NCBI RefSeq assembly: GCF_001269925.1
Contig: NZ_LHVO01000035.1
Span: 20,640 to 84,639, forward strand
Length of the DNA: 64,000 nt
From: Pseudomonas sp. MIACH
Lineage (GTDB): Bacteria; Pseudomonadota; Gammaproteobacteria; Pseudomonadales; Pseudomonadaceae
Direction: 5' to 3'
In this document: piece after piece, positions 47,201 through 55,200 of the stretch
Layout: each line of letters starts with the position of its first letter
Position numbering within the stretch: the first letter of the stretch is position 1
Notes under the pieces: generated by a model
What the model saw: the letters and a program-made list of their open reading frames with translations, nothing else
Databases searched by the model: none
What the model was told of the DNA's origin: nothing
Position numbers and translations under genes: made by a program

Positions 47201-48848
47201 GGCCAATCACATACAGATTGAGCACCGTGTCCGGGGAAGACGTGGGCGTGGCCTTGAATGCCAGCGGCCATAACGCCGCCTGCGGCGGTTGCATCAGGGC
47301 CGCCTGCACCAGGCGATAGCCGGCGTCGGTCAGACCGTGCTCGCCCTTGAGCTTCATCTGCAACGCCAGCAGCGGCAGTTGCGCCCGCACCTGTCGGGTA
47401 AACAGCGCTTCACGGCGCTGCCGCTCGACCGGGTCGTCCAGCAGTGTTTGCTTGAGCAGCGCCGGGTACGTCTGGCCGATATCCACCTCGCTGACACAGC
47501 CCAGCAGCAAGGTTGCCGTGAGCCAGTCGGGCGCGGGACTGCCCTTGAGTTTGATCGCCGAAGGCAAGTGCGGAAAACCGCCGAGGTTCTCCAGGGCCAG
47601 GTCCGTCAGTGTCAACGTCAGCGGATGTACATCGCCGGTGGCAAAGCCGCCGGCAGTCATGGCCGCCGTGACGATGTGGTAAGTCAGCTCGATATCCTGC
47701 GGCTCGATGCCACTGGCGCGGCGATCCTTGCGCAGGCAGTCCTTCAGGGACTGGTCGGCAAAGGTCCGGATCGGCGCGATACCGTCAAGAAACGTACCCG
47801 CGCCCGCCACCACCAGGGCCTGCAATGCATGGGCGTAGGCCAGGCTGTCGGCCGCCGAGGCATGGATCAGCCACAGTGGCAGTTGGTCCTGCAGGCGCAG
47901 TTGATACGGGGTCAGCACCGACTCGAACCAGCGCGAGGGGTCGGTCACATAATCGAGCATGGCTTGAAACTGTGCGGACGAACGCGGTACCGAACGGTCG
48001 ATGGCCAACACATCCGCGCGTTGGCGTTCGGCATAGCTGGCGGCCAGCGCATCGAACGGATCGCCCCACGGCTCCTGCACAAACCACTCAAGCGCCTGGT
48101 CGGCCAGGCGCGCGCTCAGGTAGTCGGGAATCAAGACTTCGATATCGTCCAGGCGCTTGAGCGGGTGCAGGCCGGTCGCGGGGCTGAACAGCCACTGGTC
48201 GAGAATCAACAGCGGCAGCATCTCCGGGGTCTGCGCGCTGCCTTGGGGCCTGACATGAACGGTGTGCACCGGCAACGCTGCCGCGTCCAGGGTCCACTGG
48301 CGATCAGGGCGACCGGCCCGCAGCGACGCGCGTGGGAACAAACGAGTGAACTGCGCCGCGTCCATGCCCGGCGGCTGCGGGCTGTCGTACAGCAACGCCA
48401 GCCAATCATCGGACAGGTAGGCCCAGCGTGTGGTGTTCACCGGCACCACAGCCCGCCACCAGTCCAGCAGTTGTTCAAGCCAGGCATCGAGCAGGTCCGC
48501 CCCAAGCTGGTTGACCACCTCTTCAACATCCAGCAGCGGCGGGCCACCGGGCACATGGATTTCCCGTTGATGCACGAACACCTGATGGTAATCCTCTACA
48601 TAGCGCGTCGGCTGCGCGCTGGCCAGGCGCGTCACCACTTCATCGGCGAGGGCGCTGTAGTGGGTCTGGTCGGCCGACATCGGGGTGCCGATGGCGACGT
48701 GTTCCGCACGCAGGCCGAGGCTGGGGAAGCGCCGATCCAGCGTGGCTTGCGCCTGCTTGATCGCGGCTTCGCGCAGGGTCGGTGGGGAGGAAAACAGGCT
48801 GAGGATTTGCTCGATATGGCTACGCCGCGACGAGGGGGTTGCAGGCAT
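44265..48848 (-). CDS. Giant dermonecrotic-toxin-like (DUF6543-type) protein without NEL domain
   Basis: About 1527 aa, no signal peptide. It resembles the long Pseudomonas dermonecrotic toxin-like proteins in size, in the early helical region and in a central hydrophobic segment (WLLFNSLLPFLRGPVALAGW, about 790 aa in). A long helical region follows. The C-terminal part contains an Ala-Gln repeat (QAQAQAQAQA) encoded by a 12-base tandem repeat and ends with WTPDWQVQA. No LRR or C-x-D motif is visible. Start 48848 is chosen over the open frame to 48971 because AAGGAAG lies upstream. The toxic activity, if any, cannot be named. Confidence 0.6.
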   Translation of the reverse strand: MPATPSSRRSHIEQILSLFSSPPTLREAAIKQAQATLDRRFPSLGLRAEHVAIGTPMSADQTHYSALADEVVTRLASAQPTRYVEDYHQVFVHQREIHVPGGPPLLDVEEVVNQLGADLLDAWLEQLLDWWRAVVPVNTTRWAYLSDDWLALLYDSPQPPGMDAAQFTRLFPRASLRAGRPDRQWTLDAAALPVHTVHVRPQGSAQTPEMLPLLILDQWLFSPATGLHPLKRLDDIEVLIPDYLSARLADQALEWFVQEPWGDPFDALAASYAERQRADVLAIDRSVPRSSAQFQAMLDYVTDPSRWFESVLTPYQLRLQDQLPLWLIHASAADSLAYAHALQALVVAGAGTFLDGIAPIRTFADQSLKDCLRKDRRASGIEPQDIELTYHIVTAAMTAGGFATGDVHPLTLTLTDLALENLGGFPHLPSAIKLKGSPAPDWLTATLLLGCVSEVDIGQTYPALLKQTLLDDPVERQRREALFTRQVRAQLPLLALQMKLKGEHGLTDAGYRLVQAALMQPPQAALWPLAFKATPTSSPDTVLNLYVIGPRDADDGPHLLYQPLFSPSLQEFSSAQALFEAIKAAGPLQDTVLAWLPPTRQALYANGGFEEPHVRHFLAGDEFSVPERPASVRLSKQLIAQDPLPGVFASTVQALVSLAERQSVSNAEQRWATLKEGGWLLFNSLLPFLRGPVALAGWMVQVMDSVHRDVQAISGTDPAAQAQGVMDLLSNLVLILAHRASPREVPSTLDLRDPAFAPSPPRLAPPTLTRGPLNIPLRAPGGWSNARDTLTPPLQARLERLSLKAFAQPWPARLPGAQVGGRLDGVLFNAAAQPPQWQVLVRGHVYRARVTDDSVRVISADGREMGPWLKLLDTGRWEVDLRLRLLGGQADTPVVTNTESRRQQLEQDYRQYGQRREAANRAVVVAYHLLTSDVANLTDEQRARAGTRYTQELQNKLDAALLELDCLKDLQALKHRPGYERELSTALEGIILNLQQLLTQARVTTIAINTRLVPVLDQVQSLNEQESSWDINQQAHQTLMDGLRQLADSNEHAIRWRTQEVSFLQALEGVPKYGKDRAQSLRMGQAASPSVLDLQSLQVTALWAVALKTEGPRLDEDFFQSLDDTINRARWASRSQAQLHELAPLSAQLRIELLDSLNHVYAQTDDRIEFWRAMEPDKFHLDYLDKLQQLCGQLHAEVERELAVALTPVSPAPRAAPAPRPALKNIIRTRNQDLYVAQVKMTTGEQPVEVAEVVDAQNTVIASFTHAADGVWEPVKKPVPRRAAALPNLNRLIEQGEALQASVAPAIAEVLRMAPKSNEPQSLQDLLDQHAAKLRQCADAIHRQLQHSEPGRLAATQQARARTVADELRAAASRLSEQGLQARLTAIKARLPTQSGVDVLVSHHEARIFRQGERVALAASPHDWLQTYVVMDVHTRQPLWYAHFHYERQAGPDDHFTAAHLKTLEQHRMGKQAQAQAQAQAFASIQAGQTGRVRQTVEIHRGEIYLRMARRLFFEAPMWTPDWQVQA
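44407..44436. repeat. 12-base tandem repeat in the toxin-like gene
   Basis: Two and a half direct copies of GCCTGGGCCTGC, on the minus strand encoding alternating Gln and Ala near the C-terminus of the giant protein. Gain or loss of a unit keeps the frame and would change the linker length. Confidence 0.7.
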
Positions 48849-49028
48849 GGGTTGGACTTCCTTGTGACGGACGCTGGATTCGGTCCGGTAAGCCCTGAAC
48901 GGTAAGGAAGTAGCGCGTCCATCTGCGGTAGCCGAGTGCCCCCACGCAGACAAATTCCTCGACGGCGCCAATCAGCGTCTAAGCTCTATTCAAGTCCGAT
49001 CAATCTGCCGGGATGGGATCAATCGACT
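48849..49028. promoter_or_regulatory. Divergent region between the toxin-like gene and the PBP gene
   Basis: 180 bases between two divergent starts. It must contain the promoters of both, since no other gene fits. Only the ribosome-binding sites at the edges are clear: AAGGAAG on the minus strand and a weaker GGGATGGGA on the plus strand. Confidence 0.35.
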
Positions 49029-52000
49029 ATGGGCGCTTTATGGCAAACCGATTCAACCAAGGCTGCGGTTCCCACCGATAGCGCGGATGAACAGCCATTG
49101 CCACCACGCCCCCGCAAACGCTTGTACCGGTGGCGCATGGTGTGGCTGCTGCTGGTGATCGCACTGATCGCCGCGGGGTTTGCCGCCCAGCGCGAAATGC
49201 GCACCGCGCAGTGGCAAGCCCGCGAACTGAGCCGCCTGGCCGCCACCTTGCGCTACACCCTGGAGCCCGGTGCCAGCGATGCCATCGTGTATCCCGGCGA
49301 CGGGCCTTTCGACAAACGCCTGGGCTATAGCGACCTCGATCAATTCCTGCCGCGCCTGCTCAAGCGCAATTATCTGATCCAGCGCCAGGTGCGTTTTTCC
49401 GCACCGCTCATGAGCTATGTCGAGCGCGGCCTGTTCGTGCCCTATGCGGAGAAGATCCAGGCCGGCTTGTCGATCTACGACTGCCGCGCCGAGCCGTTGT
49501 ACCAGTTCACCTACCCGCAGCACGCGTACCAGGATTTCAGCGCGATCCCGCCGGTGGTGGTCAACAGCCTGTTGTTCATCGAGAACCGCGAACTGCTCGA
49601 CCCGGCCCAGCCCCAAGCCAACCCGGCGGTGGACTGGCCGCGCTTCGCCAAGGCGGCCTGGTCACAAGTGGCAAGGCTGTTGCACTTGCCGGGGCAAAGC
49701 GCCGGCGGCAGCACCCTGGCCACCCAGCTGGAAAAATACCGCCACTCCCCCGACGGCCTGACGCTGTCCGGTGGCGAAAAACTGCGCCAGATGTTTTCCG
49801 CCAGCGTGCGCGCCTATCAGGACGGCCCGCAGACCTTGGCGGCGCGCCAGCAGATCGTACGCGACTACCTCAACAGCGTGCCGTTGTCCGCCGTGCCTGG
49901 TCACGGTGAAGTGCACGGCATGGCCGAAGGTCTGCGGGTCTGGTACGGCGCCGACTTCAACGCAACCAACGCTTTGCTCGCCGACAGCAGCATGCAAAAC
50001 CTCGCGCAAAAAGGCCTGGCGCTACGCGAAGTGTTGTCGTTGATGATTGCCCAGCGCCGGCCGTCCCATTACTTGTCCAAGGGCCAGGCGGAACTGGCGA
50101 ACCTGACCGACAGCCATATCCGCCTGCTGGAGCAGAACCGTGTGCTCGACCCGGCCCTGGCCAAGGCCGCCCTGGCCAGCAAGGTCAGTTACCGCGACTG
50201 GCAGCAGCAACCGACGCTGCAACCGATCGAAACCAACAAAGGCATCAGCATGGCCCGCAGCCGCCTGGCCGCCCTGCTCAACCGCCCACTGTACGACCTT
50301 GATCGCCTCGACCTGTCCGCCACCAGCACCTTGCAAAATGACCTGCAAACCCAGGCCACCGCCTACCTCAAACAGCTGGCCGACCCCGTCTTCGCCGGGC
50401 AACTCGGCCTGCTCGGTCCGCGCCTGTTGACGCCCGCCAGCACCGCGCAAGTGCGCTACAGCTTCACCCTGTATGAGATGACCGGCGACGGCGCGCGGGT
50501 GCGCGTGCAGACCGACAACACCGACCAGCCTTTCGATATCAACGAGAGCAGCAAGCTGGAACTGGGCTCCACCGCCAAGCTGCGCGTGCTCACCACCTAC
50601 CTGCAAATCATCAGCGAACTGCACGAGCGCTATGCCGGCCAGGCACCGGCTGCGCTGAAAAAAGTCGATGTCGACGAGCAGGATCGGCTGTCGCGCTGGG
50701 CCTTGGATTACCTCGCGCAAACCCCTGACCGGAGCCTGCCGAAGATGCTCGACGCGGCGCTCGACCGGCAGTATTCCGCCAGCCCCGCCGAGAGCTTTTT
50801 TACCGGCGGCGGCCTGCATCGCTTCCACAACTTTCGCAACGAAGACAACGGCCGCAGTCCCAGCTTGCGCGACGCCCTGCGCGAGTCGATCAACCTGCCG
50901 TTCATTCGCCTGATGCGCGACCTGGTGCGCTACAGCACCTATCACGGTGACAACAACAGTGCCGAACTGCTCAAGGACGACAGCGACCCACGGCGCCAGG
51001 AATACCTGGCCCAGTTCGCCGACCGCGAGGGCACCACCTTCCTGTTGCGCTTCTGGAAAAAGTACCGCAACAAGGACACCCAGGCACGGCTCGACACCTT
51101 CCTCGACGGCATGCGCCCTACGGCCATTCGCCTGGCCGCCGTGCACCGTTATCTGCTGCCCCAGGCCAACCAGGAGAGTTTCAACCGTTTTGTCCGGGCG
51201 CATCTGAACAGTCAAAAAACCTCGGAAAAACTCACCGACGACCGCCTGGCCAGGCTCTACACCGATTACGGCCCCGGCACCTATGACCTGCCGGACCAAG
51301 GCTATATCGCCAAGGTCCACCCGCTGGACCTGTGGCTGCTCGGCTACCTGTTGAACCACCCCGACGCCACCTTCACACAGGCCGTCGCCGCAAGCGAACA
51401 TGAGCGCCAGGAAGTCTATGGCTGGCTGTTCAAGAGCCGGCACAAGAGCGCGCGGGACAGCCGCATCCGCACTATGTTGGAGGTCGAGGCGTTCCTGGAT
51501 ATTCACCAGCGCTGGCAGGCGGTCGGCTACCCGTTCGACCACCTGGTGCCGTCGCTGGCCACCGCCATCGGCAGTTCCGGCGACCGCCCGGCGGCCCTGG
51601 CGGAACTGGTCGGCACGATCCTCAACGACGGCGTGCGTGAGCCGACCCTGCGCATCGACAGCCTGCACTTTGCCGCCGAGACGCCGTATGAAACCTGGCT
51701 GGTGAACAACCCCGACAAAGGCAAGCGGGTGATGCCCAGCGAAGTCGCCACGGCCTTGCGCGGCGCGTTGTCCCAGGTGGTGGATGCGGGCACGGCGAAA
51801 CGCGTGTCCGGCAGCTTCAAGCTGGCCGACGGTACACCGCTGGCCATGGGCGGCAAGACCGGGACCGGCGACAACCGTATCGAGGCGATTGGCGCTGGTG
51901 GGCGGGTCCTCAGTTCCAAGGCGATCAACCGCACGGCAACCTTTGTGTTCTACATCGGCGAGCGGCATTTCGGCACCCTCACCGCTTTTGTCCCCGGCAG

Positions 52001-52160
52001 CGGCGCGCAGAATTTCACCTTTACCTCGGCGCTGCCGGTGCAGGTGCTCAAGGGCATGGCGCCAGTGCTGATGCCCTACCTGCAACCGGGCAGCCATACC
52101 TTGTGCACCCCCGCCGCAATGGCGGTCACCGAGGGCGGTAGCCGGCTGTTTTCGAGGTGA
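49029..52160 (+). CDS. Atypical bifunctional penicillin-binding protein (transglycosylase-transpeptidase)
   Basis: 1043 aa. One N-terminal helix (about 38-55) is followed by a GT51-type domain with likely catalytic Glu185 (LFIENREL) and GGSTLATQLEKY. The transpeptidase domain has SxxK as Ser514 (STAK), SxN as Ser620-Ile-Asn and KTG at Lys943. The SxN-KTG distance is 323 residues, much more than in PBP1a/1b, so a large insertion is present. It differs strongly from PBP1a/1b and lies between two giant effector-type genes. ATG 49029 is chosen because the membrane helix follows soon after; the frame is open from 48936. Confidence 0.75.
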   Translation: MGALWQTDSTKAAVPTDSADEQPLPPRPRKRLYRWRMVWLLLVIALIAAGFAAQREMRTAQWQARELSRLAATLRYTLEPGASDAIVYPGDGPFDKRLGYSDLDQFLPRLLKRNYLIQRQVRFSAPLMSYVERGLFVPYAEKIQAGLSIYDCRAEPLYQFTYPQHAYQDFSAIPPVVVNSLLFIENRELLDPAQPQANPAVDWPRFAKAAWSQVARLLHLPGQSAGGSTLATQLEKYRHSPDGLTLSGGEKLRQMFSASVRAYQDGPQTLAARQQIVRDYLNSVPLSAVPGHGEVHGMAEGLRVWYGADFNATNALLADSSMQNLAQKGLALREVLSLMIAQRRPSHYLSKGQAELANLTDSHIRLLEQNRVLDPALAKAALASKVSYRDWQQQPTLQPIETNKGISMARSRLAALLNRPLYDLDRLDLSATSTLQNDLQTQATAYLKQLADPVFAGQLGLLGPRLLTPASTAQVRYSFTLYEMTGDGARVRVQTDNTDQPFDINESSKLELGSTAKLRVLTTYLQIISELHERYAGQAPAALKKVDVDEQDRLSRWALDYLAQTPDRSLPKMLDAALDRQYSASPAESFFTGGGLHRFHNFRNEDNGRSPSLRDALRESINLPFIRLMRDLVRYSTYHGDNNSAELLKDDSDPRRQEYLAQFADREGTTFLLRFWKKYRNKDTQARLDTFLDGMRPTAIRLAAVHRYLLPQANQESFNRFVRAHLNSQKTSEKLTDDRLARLYTDYGPGTYDLPDQGYIAKVHPLDLWLLGYLLNHPDATFTQAVAASEHERQEVYGWLFKSRHKSARDSRIRTMLEVEAFLDIHQRWQAVGYPFDHLVPSLATAIGSSGDRPAALAELVGTILNDGVREPTLRIDSLHFAAETPYETWLVNNPDKGKRVMPSEVATALRGALSQVVDAGTAKRVSGSFKLADGTPLAMGGKTGTGDNRIEAIGAGGRVLSSKAINRTATFVFYIGERHFGTLTAFVPGSGAQNFTFTSALPVQVLKGMAPVLMPYLQPGSHTLCTPAAMAVTEGGSRLFSR

Positions 52161-52278
52161 CATTTGTTGAACGGAATGTCCGGTTATCCGGGCTGTTCGA
52201 CCCAGTATTCAAACTTATTCTCGGCCCCTGGCCTCAATAGACTGAAGCGCTTTCATGGCTCTTTTCAGGATCTGTTGC

Positions 52279-55200
52279 ATGGCCGTCATTTCCCCTGTCC
52301 CGTTCGCCACCGCGTTTCAAGGTCGGCACTACCCGTTGCTCAACAACGCCTTGCCGCCATGGCTCAAAAGCACCTCCCTGGCACGCCTGCACGCTTTACG
52401 CGCCGTGGGGCTCAAAGAGCCGGCGCCGTACCCGCACGCCACGCCAGCCCAGCACGCCGGCCTCAAGCAGGCCGTTGCCGACCACTGGCACACCCTCAAC
52501 ACCCTGGACCAGCGCCTGCAGAAGCTCAATGACGTGTATGCCTACGCCGAGCAGGTTCTGGGCAGCGCCTTGCTGGCGGACTACGGTCCGATCGACGTGA
52601 GAAACACCTTCCTGCGCGTGTATGTCACAGCCAGCAGCGCCTGGTGGGTACATGATTTCAAGCAAGGCGTGACCAGCCGCACGGTGTCCCTGCTGGACGC
52701 GGCGCTGCACAACTTTGCCGCCACCGAACGTTTCGTCGACTATGCCTTCCTGTCCGCCGCCGATACCCGTGGCCAGCAACGCAGCTTGACGTTCAAACAC
52801 AAGGCCAATGGCACCCCCCTCACTGCCGAGCGCTTCAAACAGCTGTGCCGTGGCCTGGACATCGGCCGCCATTACCGCGAGCACCTGAAGATCGTCATGG
52901 GTGTCTACACCCCCACGGTCGCCCGTGACGTGCACCGGCAAGTGATCGATCAACACAAAGCCGCGTTGAAAGCCGCCGCCCACCTGGCGCTGGTCAAGGG
53001 CGATATGGCCCAGGATGCCTGCGACGCCGTACTGGGGCTGATCAATGGGAATCCCACACTGCGCCTCGACGGCCAAACCCTGGCCGCCCATACCCTGGAC
53101 ATGATGAACAGCCGGCTCACCGGCATTTTGCTGTTCTGCGCGACGCCGCCCTCGGCGGCGCGGGTGATCGCCTATGTGCCGGATGACCCCGAACATCCGC
53201 TCAAGCAATACCCGACGCCCATGGCCTTCATGACCGAAATCACCCGCCAGTTGCGGGATGCCGAGCGCTATCAGGTGTTCTTCAGCCGTTTTGTCGACCA
53301 TGACCAGCGTGGCTATTTTTTCGCCAACCTCAATACCCGCCTCAGCCGGGTGCAGTGGCGCGCAAAAGCCCCGACCGACAGCCAGCCCACCTGGCAGGAC
53401 ACACCACTGGACAACCCTCACCTGCAATTTCATGTGCAACCTATCGCGGCTGACCACCCGAACCGCGCTGGCAACGACGGCGCAGATGACCTGTGGGACT
53501 ACCGCTACCGTGTGCACCTGAACAAGGTGCTCAACGACGCCCAGGACATCGCCGTTTCTACCCTTCGCGCCGATACCCTTGCGCGCCAGGCCTGGTGGGA
53601 CAACCTGGGAAAAATCCTCGGCGACCTCTTTAACGCTGCCCTGCAGGTACTCACGCCATTTGTGCCGGGGCTGGGGGAAGTGATGCTCGCCTACACCGCC
53701 TACCAGATTACCGACGAGGTGTTCGAAGGCGTGGTCGACTGGGCCCAGGGCCGGGGCGCGGAGGCGGCGGATCATTTGATCGGTGTGGCACAGGACTTTG
53801 TCCAGTTCGGCCTGTTCGCCGCCGGTACCACGTTGGCAGCGCCACTGCGCCTGAAACTGTCGGCGTTCGTCGAAGGGCTCAAGCCGGTGCAGAGTGCAGA
53901 CGGACGTCAACGCCTGTGGAACCCAGACCTTGCACCCTATGTCGACGACCAGAGCACACTCGCCCCCGCGCAGCGGCTGATACACGAAGGCGCGCAGTAT
54001 CAGGTGCAACACGAGCGCATCGTCCACCCACACCGCCCGCAGGCCTATCGGCCACAGCTGTATCGCCGAGCGAACGGGATTGTCGTGCATGAAGCCGACC
54101 AGCCCCAGGCCTGGGACAGCCGCACCTTGATGCGCCGCCTCGGACCCAGGGTCGAGGCCTTCAGCGATCAGCAACTGGAACGCATACGCCGCACCAGTGG
54201 CTGCGATGACGACGTACTACGTGGCGCGTATCTGCAGGACCAGCCACTGCCACCGCTGCTCGCCGACACGCTCAACCGCTTCGAGGCCTACGCCAGCGCG
54301 CAGTTGGCCAGTGATCAGATCCGCACGGGCACGCCCCTGGACCCGGCTGCCGCCTGGTTCGAGCAAACCGTTACCGAACTTGAAGGCTGGCCACTGGACA
54401 AGGCCCTGGAAGTGTTCCTCAGCCCCAGCCTGAGCGGTGACTCCCACCGCTATGGCAAGCTCGACGCCGCCCCGGCAGACACCCTTAAGATGAGTGTGGC
54501 GCAGGTGATGTCCGGGCAGTTGCCGGAGCTCGTGCTGGGGTTCCTCGATGAGGCACAGGCCCGCCTGCTGCTCGGCGCCCAGATGCCCAAGGCCGGGCGA
54601 GTGCAGCACCTGCGCGATCTACTGGCTGCCTACGTCACGCGGCAAGCACCCGAGATCGGCCAGTACGCCCACTTTGTGCGTGAGCTGTCCGATGAACCGG
54701 GCATCCGCCTGCTGCGCGAACATTTCCCGCAGATGGACTCAAGCGTGGCACAGGTCCTGTTCGATAGCGCAGACGCCGCCGAGCGCAGCCTGATGCTGGA
54801 CCACCGGCGCCTGCCTCTGCGCTTGAAAAACCTGGCCCGGGAACTGAATTTTGCCGCCGGCACCAGCCACGCCTACGAAGGCTTCTATTTCACCTGGCGC
54901 CAGAGCGCCGACAGCGAACGCATGCTGCTCAATACCCTGAAACGACACAGCGACTTCTTTGCCGACCTGCACCTGCAGATTCGCCAGCACACCGCCGACG
55001 GTCCATTGCGTTGCGAGGCTGGCCCCGCCAGTGCAGGCACCCGGCGCATCCTGGTGCGCAAAGACCACCTGGGCTACGAAGTCCGCGACGCCCAACACCG
55101 CAAGTTGCATGGCCCCGACACCCTGTACGAAGCCCTGTTGCACGCCGCGCCCGCTGATAGCCGCCAGGCCGTCGGCCTCTCTCCCGGCCAGGGCGAAGGC

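Noticed and set aside
45654..48905. Two long plus-strand frames (539 and 538 codons) opposite the minus-strand giant
   Set aside because: Their translations are low-complexity shadows without recognisable features, while the minus-strand frame is continuous over 4.6 kb with a good ribosome-binding site.
50022..52163. 713-codon minus-strand frame opposite the PBP gene
   Set aside because: Shadow frame caused by high GC at third positions; the plus-strand PBP motifs are decisive.
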